This document shows positions 8,742-15,904 of a stretch of 64,000 nucleotides of DNA, piece by piece. The stretch covers positions 145,049 through 209,048 of the forward strand of contig NZ_JBJXCT010000002.1 in the NCBI RefSeq assembly GCF_046159715.1, given 5' to 3'. This stretch comes from Pampinifervens sp037481935 (GTDB taxonomy: Bacteria; Aquificota; Aquificia; Aquificales; Aquificaceae). Under the pieces are notes generated by a model. The model was given only the letters and a program-made list of their open reading frames with translations. It was not told where the DNA came from and did not search any database. Both the position numbers and the translations under genes were made by a program. The stretch's first letter is position 1. The number at the start of each line of letters is the position of its first letter.

Positions 8742-9738
8742 AGGTCTCCCCGCCTGTTATGTCTATTACTCCCTGGTCTGCCAGGTTCTTTATAACCTGT
8801 ATTACCTGTTTCTGCGCCTTTTCTACCTCTGAAGCCCTTAAGGGTCCAAGAGCCTCCATGTCCTCCCTCATAATGTCAGCAGCCTTTTTGGACATGTTGG
8901 AGAAGAACTTTTCCCTTATGTCCTCGGGTGCCCCTTTAAGAGCTATTATGAGAGTGCTTTTTTCTACAGCCTTGAGTATTTCCACTATTGCCCTGTTGTC
9001 CAGCTTTCGGATGTCTTCAAAGGTGAACATCTTTTCCTTTATCTTCTCTGAAAGGTATGGGTCCTCTTCGTCCAGCTTTGCCAGTATTCTGTTGGTGGTA
9101 TCTCTGTCAAGCATATTGAGAAGCTCCGCGGTTAGAGTAATTCCCTCCATCTTCTGCATTATTCCGCTAACCCCCATACTTCTTATCTCTTCTGCAAGAA
9201 CCTCTATCAGTTCACCGAAGAACTCGGGAGATATGTTTTCAAGGGTTGCAAGCCTCTTTACCACTTCTATTCCAACAGTGTCCGGAAGCAGCTTTAGTAT
9301 CTCTGCAGATTTGTTGGGGTTTAGCTGAGAAAGAACCACCGCTATAGTTTGGGGATGCTCACCCATCAGTATGTTTGCAAGTATTTTGCTGTCAACCCTC
9401 TCAAGTTCCTGAAAGCTTTTTATGAGGTTTGAACTGCTCAGAAACTCGTATATCTTGGCAAACTTGTCTGGTGGAAGAGCCTTTCTTGCAAACTCAAGCA
9501 GTGCATCTATGTCTGGAGTTATAAAGGAGGTTGCCCTGTATTCTTCTATAAACTCCTTTGCCACCTCTTCTATGTCCTTCAGGGTTATACCTTCAATGTT
9601 TGTGGCATGAAGTAGAACTTCCTGAATCTCATCGTCGGAGAGTTCTTTCATTACCTCCACCGCCACCTGTGGTGGCATGGCCATGAGCAGTATGGCCGCC
9701 TTCTGAGCCTTGCTCAGTTTACTCCTGACTTCCGGCAT
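8734..9738 (-). CDS. fliG: Flagellar motor switch protein FliG
   Basis: Component of the flagellar C-ring that transmits torque and switches direction. The 334-residue length is typical. Recognisable parts are the N-terminal LSKAQKAAILLMAMP, the middle domain HPQTIAVVLSQL and the C-terminal torque helix region with FEDIRKLDNRAI and the charged series KGAPEDIREKFFSNMSKKA. It opens the leftward operon fliG-fliH-fliI and lies divergent from moaE. Its ATG is very close to a TATTAT sequence. Confidence 0.96.
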   Translation of the reverse strand: MPEVRSKLSKAQKAAILLMAMPPQVAVEVMKELSDDEIQEVLLHATNIEGITLKDIEEVAKEFIEEYRATSFITPDIDALLEFARKALPPDKFAKIYEFLSSSNLIKSFQELERVDSKILANILMGEHPQTIAVVLSQLNPNKSAEILKLLPDTVGIEVVKRLATLENISPEFFGELIEVLAEEIRSMGVSGIMQKMEGITLTAELLNMLDRDTTNRILAKLDEEDPYLSEKIKEKMFTFEDIRKLDNRAIVEILKAVEKSTLIIALKGAPEDIREKFFSNMSKKAADIMREDMEALGPLRASEVEKAQKQVIQVIKNLADQGVIDITGGETYV

Positions 9739-9792
9739 GTATAATAGTTTAAGACTTTTTGAGATAAGTCATCAAAGGGTTCAGGACAAAAC

Positions 9793-9804
9793 CTATAATT
9801 ATAG
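9793..9804. promoter_or_regulatory. Palindromic -10 element upstream of moaE
   Basis: The perfect palindrome CTATAATTATAG contains TATAAT on both strands. On the plus strand the box (9794-9799) is followed by 7 bases and then the moaE ATG, which would place transcription start at or next to the start codon. On the minus strand the box points toward fliG, 55 bases away. Confidence 0.55.
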
Positions 9805-9806
9805 AC

Positions 9807-10229
9807 ATGGTTCCCAAAGTCTATCTTGGAGTGGAGTGGATAGGTGCAGAGAGTGTTCTCTCGGAGTATCAACCACCAGAGGATTGCGGTGCAGGTCTCC
9901 TGTTCCTCGGCATAGCAAGGTCTGCACCTGAAGATGGGGATGTGATGGAGCTTCACTATGAAGCTTTTCCTGAGATGGCTATAAAGGTTATGGAGGAGAT
10001 AAGGGAAGAGACGCTCAGGAATTTCCCGGTAAGGGAGGTCTTTATACATCACAGGCTGGGCGTGGTAAAGGTGGGAGAGCCCTCCTTTATGGTGGTGGTC
10101 TTCGGTGGGCACAGAGATGAAACCTTCAGAGCATGCAGGTATGCAGTGGATGAGGTGAAAAAGAGAGTGCCCATATGGAAGAAGGAGGTTTTCAGCGATG
10201 GTAAGGGTGAGTGGGTGCTCGGAGCATGA
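9807..10229 (+). CDS. moaE: Molybdopterin synthase catalytic subunit
   Basis: Transfers sulfur from MoaD thiocarboxylate to precursor Z (cPMP) to form molybdopterin. The 140-residue length is standard. The conserved blocks are GAGLLFLGIAR, LHYEAF (in place of LEYEAY), IHHRLGVVKVGE, FGGHRDETFRACRYAVDEVKKRVPIWKKE; the H-R pair and the lysines of VKKRVPIWKKE match the active site. Its TGA overlaps the moaA ATG. moaD is not in the window. Confidence 0.95.
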   Translation: MVPKVYLGVEWIGAESVLSEYQPPEDCGAGLLFLGIARSAPEDGDVMELHYEAFPEMAIKVMEEIREETLRNFPVREVFIHHRLGVVKVGEPSFMVVVFGGHRDETFRACRYAVDEVKKRVPIWKKEVFSDGKGEWVLGA

Positions 10230-11227
10230 TTAGGGACGCCCTTGGAAGGGAGCTTCATGACCTGAGGATATCGGTAACGGACAGGTGCAACTTCAGATGC
10301 ACCTTCTGTATGCCAGAGGGAGAGGAATACGAGTTCTTCAGACGTGAGGAGATACTTTCCTTTGAGGAGATAGCAAGGTTTGTAAAGGCCGTAATTCCGC
10401 TTGGTGTGAAGAAGGTAAGACTTACGGGGGGAGAACCCCTCCTCAGAAGGCGTCTTGAAAACCTTATTAAATACCTTTCAGAACTCCCCCTTGAGGACAT
10501 GAGCCTTACCACAAACGGATTTCTGCTAAAAGAAAAGGCAAGAATTCTGAAAGAGGCAGGGCTCAAAAGGGTGACGGTGAGCCTTCATTCTTTGAAGGAC
10601 GAGGTTTTCTCAAAGCTTGTAGGGAGAGACGTGAAGGTTTCCAAAATACTTGAGGGTATAGAAGAGGCTCTAAGGGTGGGACTGAGCCCCGTAAAGGTGA
10701 ACGTATGCGTCATAAGGGGCGTTAACCATGATGAGATAATAGATATAGCCAGCTTTTTCAAAGGGATGGGCGTAGTGGTCAGGTTCATAGAGTTTATGGA
10801 CGTGGGAAATATAAATGGCTGGTCTCTGGAAAGGGTGTATTCCACAAGGGAGATGCTTGAACTTCTTCAGAAACACTTTGAGCTTGAGCCGGTGGAAAAG
10901 GCTTACAGGGGAGAAGTGGCGGAGAGATACAGATACAGGGACGACGGTCTGGAGGTGGGCTTCATATCCTCAGTAACCCAGCCCTTCTGTGGAGATTGCA
11001 ACAGGCTAAGACTTACCGCAGATGGAAGACTTCTCACATGCCTCTTTGCTCATGATGGTCATGATGTAAAGAGCCTTATAAGAGGCGGTGCGGAGGATGA
11101 GGAGATAAGGGAGTTTGTAAGAAGTATCTGGACCAGAAGGTCTGACAGGTATTCAGAGCATAGGCTTGAGCTCCTCAGAAGTGGGATAGTCCCGAAGAGA
11201 TTTGAGATGTTCAAGGTGGGGGGTTGA
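10226..11227 (+). CDS. moaA: GTP 3',8-cyclase (molybdenum cofactor step 1)
   Basis: Radical SAM enzyme that converts GTP to 3',8-cyclo-7,8-dihydro-GTP. The N-terminal cluster motif is C21-x3-C25-x2-C28 in TDRCNFRCTFC; the second cluster is carried by PFCGDC followed by a third Cys in LLTC. The chain ends in Gly-Gly, required for activity in MoaA. The frame is open to a GTG at 10211, but the ATG at 10226 gives the family start MIRDALGRELHDLRIS and forms an ATGA overlap with moaE, so I chose it. It works with moaE; moaC is not seen. Confidence 0.95.
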   Translation: MIRDALGRELHDLRISVTDRCNFRCTFCMPEGEEYEFFRREEILSFEEIARFVKAVIPLGVKKVRLTGGEPLLRRRLENLIKYLSELPLEDMSLTTNGFLLKEKARILKEAGLKRVTVSLHSLKDEVFSKLVGRDVKVSKILEGIEEALRVGLSPVKVNVCVIRGVNHDEIIDIASFFKGMGVVVRFIEFMDVGNINGWSLERVYSTREMLELLQKHFELEPVEKAYRGEVAERYRYRDDGLEVGFISSVTQPFCGDCNRLRLTADGRLLTCLFAHDGHDVKSLIRGGAEDEEIREFVRSIWTRRSDRYSEHRLELLRSGIVPKRFEMFKVGG

Positions 11228-11229
11228 GT

Positions 11230-11643
11230 ATGATAGAGCACAGGCAGGTGGAATTCCTGATAAACCCTGTTAAGAACAGGGTATGGGCGGTGAGCATGCC
11301 CGATGGAGAGCTTCTGACGGACCTTGTATCTGTAAGGAGAGCACGCTTCTGTCTTGAGTCTGATGAGCAATATTGGCTCAATCCCTTCGGTGGTGCTTAC
11401 CACTGGACCACAAGAGAGTCCCAGCCCTACGAGGAGGAATTTGTAAGGTTTAAGGAAGAAGCACAGCAGTATATGTGTATCTTTGGTCTTGAGATAGCAC
11501 ACCTTGAGTATCTTGACTTTTCTCCCCTATCCGGTGATTTGCTTTTTGATGAGGAGAACCTTCTTGACAGGCTGGGACAGGCTCAGAAAGAGGAGTTCAA
11601 AAGGTTCATGTTAGAGTTGTGGGAATACGTAAAGGAGGAATAG
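11230..11643 (+). CDS. Conserved-looking hypothetical protein
   Basis: A 137-residue soluble protein that I do not recognise. It has an N-terminal part rich in R and aromatic residues (YWLNPFGGAYHW) and an acidic helical C-terminus. It begins 2 bases after moaA and ends 1 base before the Trm112-like gene, so it is co-transcribed with the molybdenum cofactor genes. A TTG at 11224 is possible, but ATG 11230 is preferred. No signal peptide or membrane helix is visible. Confidence 0.7.
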   Translation: MIEHRQVEFLINPVKNRVWAVSMPDGELLTDLVSVRRARFCLESDEQYWLNPFGGAYHWTTRESQPYEEEFVRFKEEAQQYMCIFGLEIAHLEYLDFSPLSGDLLFDEENLLDRLGQAQKEEFKRFMLELWEYVKEE

Positions 11644-11644
11644 G

Positions 11645-11845
11645 ATGCTGAGCAGAGAACTTCTTGAAATACTCGCATGCCCAAGGTGCAAGGGCGACCT
11701 CACTTACGACGAAAGGAGAAATGTGCTCATATGCACCAACTGCAGGGTTTACTACCCCGTAGAAGAAGACATTCCCATACTCCTTACAGACTCTGCAAGA
11801 CCTCTTGAAGAGCTTGAAGTAGAGTCTCAGGCTGAGAATTCCTGA
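11645..11845 (+). CDS. Trm112-like zinc-ribbon protein (UPF0434 type)
   Basis: A 66-residue protein of the Trm112/YcaR family. It shows the family start LLEILACPRCKGDLTY, a second pair in LICTNCRVYYPVEEDIPILL, giving two CxxC knuckles (C12/C15 and C30/C33) for zinc. Family members in eukaryotes and archaea are activators of methyltransferases; the bacterial role is mostly unknown. Its last 62 bases overlap the convergent HAD phosphatase gene. Confidence 0.85.
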   Translation: MLSRELLEILACPRCKGDLTYDERRNVLICTNCRVYYPVEEDIPILLTDSARPLEELEVESQAENS

Positions 11846-12452
11846 CTTTATCTGGCACCACCCTCTCTCCCACATGAATGTATTCAAGGGGCTTTGCGTA
11901 TATTTTTCTGTAATCTCTCAGCATCCGCCAGTCTGCAAGGCTGTCGCCTACATAAACGCCAGCGTCAATCCCAAGACCTTCAACACACAGATGCAGGGCG
12001 TAAGGGTGGGGCTTTCTCAGTTCTTCTTCCTGTATTGTATCCTCATCCACCACGAAGTCAAAGAAGTGTGAAAGCCCGGACCTCTCAAAGAGATGCTGCA
12101 GGTCTTCTCTGGGTCTTCCTGTGACTATGCCAAGTGGGTAGCCCATGGCTTTCAGCTCCCCGAAAAAGTCACCTCCCAGTATGAGCCTTTCCTTTTCTCT
12201 CAGTGTCCTATAAAGCCGGTTGAATAAACTCTTTATCTCTTCAAAGTCTGCATCACCCCCGTATTCCCTTATGACCTCAAGGGTTGCAAGCCAGTCGTTG
12301 TTAATGCCTCTGGAAAACTTTATTCTTCTTACATCTTCTATAGGAACCTCCCTTCCGAGAAAGTGTTCTGCCGTGTGCTTTATGGCGTAGTGATAGGACT
12401 GGCTTACGTCCACTATGACCCCGTCCACATCAAAGATAACACCCTTCTTCAT
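11784..12452 (-). CDS. HAD superfamily (subfamily IA) phosphatase
   Basis: A 222-residue hydrolase with motif I FDVDGVIVD, motif II IVTGR, and motif III/IV KPHPYAL and YVGDSLADWRML. The stretch DVSQSYHYAIKHTAEHFLG followed by INNDW matches a HAD-IA group whose substrate I do not know. The frame is open upstream to 12554, but the ATG at 12450-12452 gives the proper start MKKGVIFDVDG and overlaps the regulator stop as ATGA. It is therefore translated together with the LysR gene. It could act on a phosphorylated sugar or on phosphoglycolate. Confidence 0.85.
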   Translation of the reverse strand: MKKGVIFDVDGVIVDVSQSYHYAIKHTAEHFLGREVPIEDVRRIKFSRGINNDWLATLEVIREYGGDADFEEIKSLFNRLYRTLREKERLILGGDFFGELKAMGYPLGIVTGRPREDLQHLFERSGLSHFFDFVVDEDTIQEEELRKPHPYALHLCVEGLGIDAGVYVGDSLADWRMLRDYRKIYAKPLEYIHVGERVVPDKVRNSQPETLLQALQEVLQSL

Positions 12453-13360
12453 CCCGCCACCAGCTCGGAGCTTGCCTTTGAAAGGAGAAACTTCATGAAC
12501 CTGCTTGCCAGGAAGGTGAGCTTTTCGTGCTCGGGATAGATTATGTAATACCACCTGACTGCATTGAAGCCCCTTATTTTTACAGGAACCACACTACCTT
12601 CCTCTATTGCCTTTTCCACGATGCCCTTAGAAAGAAAACTACAGCCGTAGCCCTTCTTTACCATGCTCAGGATAGACCTTCCACAGTTTATCTCTATCCT
12701 TATGTTCAGCCTTTCAAAGATTATGCCAAGCCTCTCCAGCTCCTCCTTGACCACCTTCCTTGTGCCTGAACTCACCTCTCTGAATATGAGGTCCGCTCCG
12801 TAGAGCTCTTCAGGCTCTATTTCCCCCTTTTTGGCAAAGGGATGGGAAGGGTGTGTAAAGAAGACCACCTCATCCATGAACCACTTGATGGAGCTGAACC
12901 TTTCAGAGGGCTCTCTCTCTATCACTCCTATGTTGAGGACGCCTGAGGAGAGACCCTCTTCTATGTGCTGTGAATTGTCCACAAGGACCCTTATGGAGAT
13001 GTTGGGAAGCTGTTGGTGGAACTCCACCAGAAGCTCGGGAACCTTGTATTCGCTCAGGGTTGTGCTTATGCCCAGAAGCAGTGTGTCCTTAAAGTCCTTT
13101 TTTATCTTTGCCATCTCCTCCATGAGGTTCTCATAACTTGCCAGGAGACTCTTGGCTATCTGGTATATCCTCTTGCCCTCGTCGGTAAGCACTATCCTTC
13201 CACCCTGTCTCTGGAAAAGCTTTGCACCTATTATCCTCTCAAGGGCTTTTATCTGCTGGGTTACGGCGGGCTGAGTTATATACAGTATTTCAGAAGCCTT
13301 TGAAAAGCTTCCCAGGTCTGCAACCGCCACAAAGGTCTTGAGCTTGCTGATGTCTATCAT
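12449..13360 (-). CDS. LysR-type transcriptional regulator
   Basis: A 303-residue regulator with the N-terminal winged helix-turn-helix (residues 5-62: LKTFVAVADLGSFSKASEIL, TQPAVTQQIKALE, LFQRQGG, LTDEGKRIY) and a C-terminal ligand-binding domain. Layout resembles CbbR/CysB-like regulators, but the effector is not readable. It is coupled translationally to the HAD phosphatase, which may be its target or a co-regulated function. An inverted repeat GATAAG/CTTATC lies 41-57 bases upstream and may be an operator. Confidence 0.92.
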   Translation of the reverse strand: MIDISKLKTFVAVADLGSFSKASEILYITQPAVTQQIKALERIIGAKLFQRQGGRIVLTDEGKRIYQIAKSLLASYENLMEEMAKIKKDFKDTLLLGISTTLSEYKVPELLVEFHQQLPNISIRVLVDNSQHIEEGLSSGVLNIGVIEREPSERFSSIKWFMDEVVFFTHPSHPFAKKGEIEPEELYGADLIFREVSSGTRKVVKEELERLGIIFERLNIRIEINCGRSILSMVKKGYGCSFLSKGIVEKAIEEGSVVPVKIRGFNAVRWYYIIYPEHEKLTFLASRFMKFLLSKASSELVAG

Positions 13361-13400
13361 TACAGTTTAAAATTTTAATATAAATCCTTCTTATGGCAAG

Positions 13401-13417
13401 GATAAGTCTAACTTATC
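13401..13417. promoter_or_regulatory. Inverted repeat upstream of the LysR gene
   Basis: GATAAG and CTTATC separated by 5 bases, about 40 bases upstream of the regulator start and overlapping the stop of the upstream gene. LysR regulators bind dyads of about this size with T and A at the ends, so autoregulation is possible. It is too short and lacks a T-run for a terminator. Confidence 0.3.
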
Positions 13418-13809
13418 TTAAAGAGAGCCCTTATGAGATTCTCTAACTGTTCCAGAAGCCTTGATAGGTCCTCTCTTTTCAGAGTCTTTGGCTCCTCAAG
13501 CACCCAGTGCTCCCTTCTCATGTGTCTTTCCGAATAGGGACACATGTCTCTTGCCTCCGGGGAAAGAGTTATGAGCAGGTCTATCTGGTCATAGGGTATG
13601 CTCTCCATTCCCTTTGGATGAAGGTTGTCTGTGGCATAGCCCTTCTCTTTCAGGAGGTTTATGACTTCCTCCGGCACACTACCTGCTGGCTCCACACCTG
13701 CAGAGTATATATCCGGAGTTAGAAGTGCAAGCCTTGAAAGTTTTCTTGCCACAGCCTCAGCCATTATGCTCCTTACTGCATTTCTTGTGGATATGAAGGC
13801 TATCCTCAT
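13408..13809 (-). CDS. Low-molecular-weight phosphatase/arsenate reductase-fold protein lacking the catalytic Cys
   Basis: A 133-residue protein of the LMW-PTP/ArsC fold. In place of the P-loop C-x5-R-S there is ISTRNAVRS, so the nucleophile position is S7 while R13 and S14 are kept. The codon is TCC in the given sequence. The first of the two resolving cysteines of thioredoxin-type ArsC is also Ser (S83), while the second is kept (C90 in RDMCP). The fold signatures SAGVEPAG and NLHPKGM are intact. It is probably catalytically dead or has another function, such as ligand or phosphoprotein binding. It is 7 bases from rdgB. Confidence 0.8.
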   Translation of the reverse strand: MRIAFISTRNAVRSIMAEAVARKLSRLALLTPDIYSAGVEPAGSVPEEVINLLKEKGYATDNLHPKGMESIPYDQIDLLITLSPEARDMCPYSERHMRREHWVLEEPKTLKREDLSRLLEQLENLIRALFKIS

Positions 13810-13816
13810 GGAATTG

Positions 13817-14413
13817 CTATTTTAGCATCTGTATCAGTTTTCTGGCGGCTTTGCCCCTGTGGGATATGAGGTTTTTCTCCCCCATGCTTAGCTCTGCCAT
13901 GCTCTTGAGGAAGCCCTCCGGCTGGAATATGGGGTCGTATCCGAAGCCTCCAGCTCCCCTTGGCTCTGTAAGTATGGTGCCGTAGCATCTTCCTTCAGCC
14001 CACAGACCTCCCCCCTCTGCATAAACTACCACAAAGGCAGTGTAGTAGGCTCTTCTGTCCTCCATATGCTTCATGAGCCTGAGCACCTTTTCTATGTTGG
14101 CTCTGTCTTTGCTCTCCTTTACCGGCTCTTTTCCACCCCAATCAATCTGGTAAAACCTGCTGGAATACACACCTGGATAGCCCTCAAGGGCAGGAATCAC
14201 AAGCCCCGAGTCCTCAGCGAGGGCGGGAATTCTGTAGACCTCGTAGTATGCTCTGGCTTTGATGTAGGCGTTTTCCAGAAAGCTACAGCCCCTCTCTTCC
14301 ACTTCCAGGCTTGTGTCTGGCATGAGAAGCTCAATATCTGAACCTTCAAAGAGACTTTTTATCTCTCTCACTTTTCCCTGATTGGTGGTGGCAATGAGGA
14401 GCCTTCTGAGCAT
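13817..14413 (-). CDS. rdgB: Non-canonical purine NTP pyrophosphatase (RdgB/HAM1)
   Basis: Hydrolyses dITP, ITP and XTP to monophosphates, removing deaminated purines from the nucleotide pool. The 198-residue protein starts MLRRLLIATTNQGKVREI and has the blocks SFLENAYIKARAY, ALAEDSGLVIPAL, GVYSSRF and GGFGYDPIFQPEG, then ISHRGKAARKL. A longer frame exists to 14455, but ATG 14413 gives the family start. TATAAT ends 6 bases before the ATG and there is no Shine-Dalgarno. It is divergent from the restriction gene with 16 bases between starts. Confidence 0.95.
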   Translation of the reverse strand: MLRRLLIATTNQGKVREIKSLFEGSDIELLMPDTSLEVEERGCSFLENAYIKARAYYEVYRIPALAEDSGLVIPALEGYPGVYSSRFYQIDWGGKEPVKESKDRANIEKVLRLMKHMEDRRAYYTAFVVVYAEGGGLWAEGRCYGTILTEPRGAGGFGYDPIFQPEGFLKSMAELSMGEKNLISHRGKAARKLIQMLK

Positions 14414-14415
14414 GC

Positions 14416-14425
14416 TAAAATTATA
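14416..14425. promoter_or_regulatory. Overlapping divergent -10 boxes for rdgB and the restriction gene
   Basis: TAAAAT on the plus strand (14416-14421) lies 8 bases before the endonuclease ATG; TATAAT on the minus strand (plus 14425-14420) lies 6 bases before the rdgB ATG. The boxes overlap by two bases in a 16-base gap, so both mRNAs should be leaderless or nearly so, and the two directions probably compete. Confidence 0.6.
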
Positions 14426-14429
14426 TCGC

Positions 14430-15089
14430 ATGAACGAAAACCTCAGAAAAAGCATAGTTCTTTACGCCACCGATGAAAGTGAACAGCTTGAGAGATTTCT
14501 TAGAAGTTTGTCAAGACCTACATTGGAATCCCTCCTTATAGACCTTATGACCATGTATTACAATGACAAAAATTCCTCAAGGCTTAGGGAGCTATCTGCA
14601 ATATATATAGCCGGGTATAAACCCACCGAAGAAAAGCTTGGATACAACGGCTATATGCAACATGTGGATAAAGGCATAGTGACTTACTGCGAGGTAAAAC
14701 CGAAGAATACAGATAGCAGAGACAAAAAACTCAATGGTGGCGGAAGTTTTAATGATTATACTCCAGAAAGATTTGAAAGGGATATGAAAGAAAACCCTAA
14801 AGTTTTGACCTGTGGGTTCGTGCACGGCAAACTGATATACCTTTTTGAGTTTGACTTTTTGTGCTTGAAGGACAGGCTTTACAACCTGATAAAAAGACGC
14901 TTTCCAGATAAAGTTCGTAGACCGGGAGAGTATCTGCGTTCCGCCAGCTTCTCTATAAGGGATTACAGGGACTGTAGTAGCCTGAAAGCGGTATTTTTAC
15001 GAAAGGACATAGAAAGGTTTTATGACTTCCTCTCAAGAGACCTTATAGAGGCCATAGAGGACTTTAGAAGGAAAAATGCGCAGGATTGA
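14430..15089 (+). CDS. Type II restriction endonuclease of R-M system 2
   Basis: Nuclease partner of the methyltransferase that overlaps its 3' end by 14 bases. The 219-residue protein has a PD-(D/E)xK-like core: N73 in GYNGYMQ, followed by E88 and K90 in YCEVKPKN, and a conserved-looking GGGSFNDYTPERFE. Position 73 being Asn rather than Asp may place the first acidic residue elsewhere. The frame extends upstream to 14382, but ATG 14430 follows the -10 box properly. Linkage to an SPPY methyltransferase is the main support. Confidence 0.75.
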   Translation: MNENLRKSIVLYATDESEQLERFLRSLSRPTLESLLIDLMTMYYNDKNSSRLRELSAIYIAGYKPTEEKLGYNGYMQHVDKGIVTYCEVKPKNTDSRDKKLNGGGSFNDYTPERFERDMKENPKVLTCGFVHGKLIYLFEFDFLCLKDRLYNLIKRRFPDKVRRPGEYLRSASFSIRDYRDCSSLKAVFLRKDIERFYDFLSRDLIEAIEDFRRKNAQD

Positions 15090-15897
15090 AGAATTTATAA
15101 ACAGGGTTATATGTGGTGATGCTCTAGAGGTTCTGAGGGAAATGCCTTCAGACAGTGTTGACCTTGGCATAACTTCACCTCCCTATAACAAAAAGGAGAA
15201 GCATGGAGGCTGGCTCGTTTCGAAGGTAGTCTACAGAGGATACAAAGATGTTATGTCTGAAGAGGACTATCAAATATGGCAGGTGGATGTGCTTGACGAG
15301 CTATACAGGGTTGTAAAGGAAGGTGGCAGTTTCTTTTATAACCACAAGGTGAGGTATGAAAACGGCAGGATGATACATCCCCTTGAATGGCTGGGTAAAA
15401 GCAGGTGGACCTTGTGGCAGGAGATAATCTGGAACAGAAGGATAGCGGGCAACATAAGAGGGTGGAGGTTCTGGCAGGTTGAAGAGAGAATATACTGGCT
15501 TGTAAAAGGAAAGCCAAGAGAGCTAAATCCCAGACACGCAAAACTCACATCTGTATGGGATATAAGACCTGAACAGGGACACAAAGGTCACCCTGCGGTC
15601 TTCCCCATAGAACTGCCCACCAGAATCATTCATTCCATTTTTGAGGACAGAAAAGGCATAGTTATAGACCCCTTCTGCGGGACTGGAACTACCTTGGTAT
15701 CTGCCAAGCTACTGGGAAAGGATTACATAGGTATAGACATATCGCAGGACTACGTTGAGTATGCCCTGAAAAGGCTTGAAAGGGCGGAGAAGGAATACGC
15801 AAAAGTCTTGCAGGAGCTTTCCCTCCACAGTGTGGAGCTCACCTTTAAAGAGAGAAAGGAAAAGGGGATGTGGAGCAAAAGGCTCAGAAGTTTATAA
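15076..15897 (+). CDS. DNA methyltransferase of R-M system 2, probably N4-cytosine
   Basis: A 273-residue SAM-dependent methyltransferase of the beta class: motif IV SPPY (34-37) precedes motif I DPFCGTGTT (198-206). SPPY is typical of N4-cytosine enzymes. The strong aromatic middle part (WRFWQVEERIYWL) is part of the target region. The gene overlaps the endonuclease gene by 14 bases, so both are made from one mRNA. Its TAA stop lies inside the -10 box of gatB. The recognition sequence is not readable. Confidence 0.9.
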   Translation: MRRIEEFINRVICGDALEVLREMPSDSVDLGITSPPYNKKEKHGGWLVSKVVYRGYKDVMSEEDYQIWQVDVLDELYRVVKEGGSFFYNHKVRYENGRMIHPLEWLGKSRWTLWQEIIWNRRIAGNIRGWRFWQVEERIYWLVKGKPRELNPRHAKLTSVWDIRPEQGHKGHPAVFPIELPTRIIHSIFEDRKGIVIDPFCGTGTTLVSAKLLGKDYIGIDISQDYVEYALKRLERAEKEYAKVLQELSLHSVELTFKERKEKGMWSKRLRSL

Positions 15898-15898
15898 T
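15893..15898 (+). promoter_or_regulatory. -10 box of gatB containing the upstream stop codon
   Basis: TATAAT whose TAA (15895-15897) is the stop of the methyltransferase gene. The gatB ATG begins 6 bases after the box, exactly where transcription would start. No Shine-Dalgarno is present. Confidence 0.6.
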
Positions 15899-15904
15899 AT
15901 AAGC

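Noticed and set aside
10211..10225. GTG start of MoaA at 10211
   Set aside because: It would add five residues not found in the family; ATG 10226 overlaps the moaE stop in the common ATGA form.
12453..12554. Longer start of the HAD phosphatase
   Set aside because: The extension lies within the LysR coding end; motif I expects the start at MKKGVIFDVDG, and ATGA coupling supports 12452.
14414..14455. Longer start of RdgB at 14455
   Set aside because: The extra 14 residues overlap the divergent restriction gene and its promoter, and the family start is at ATG 14413.
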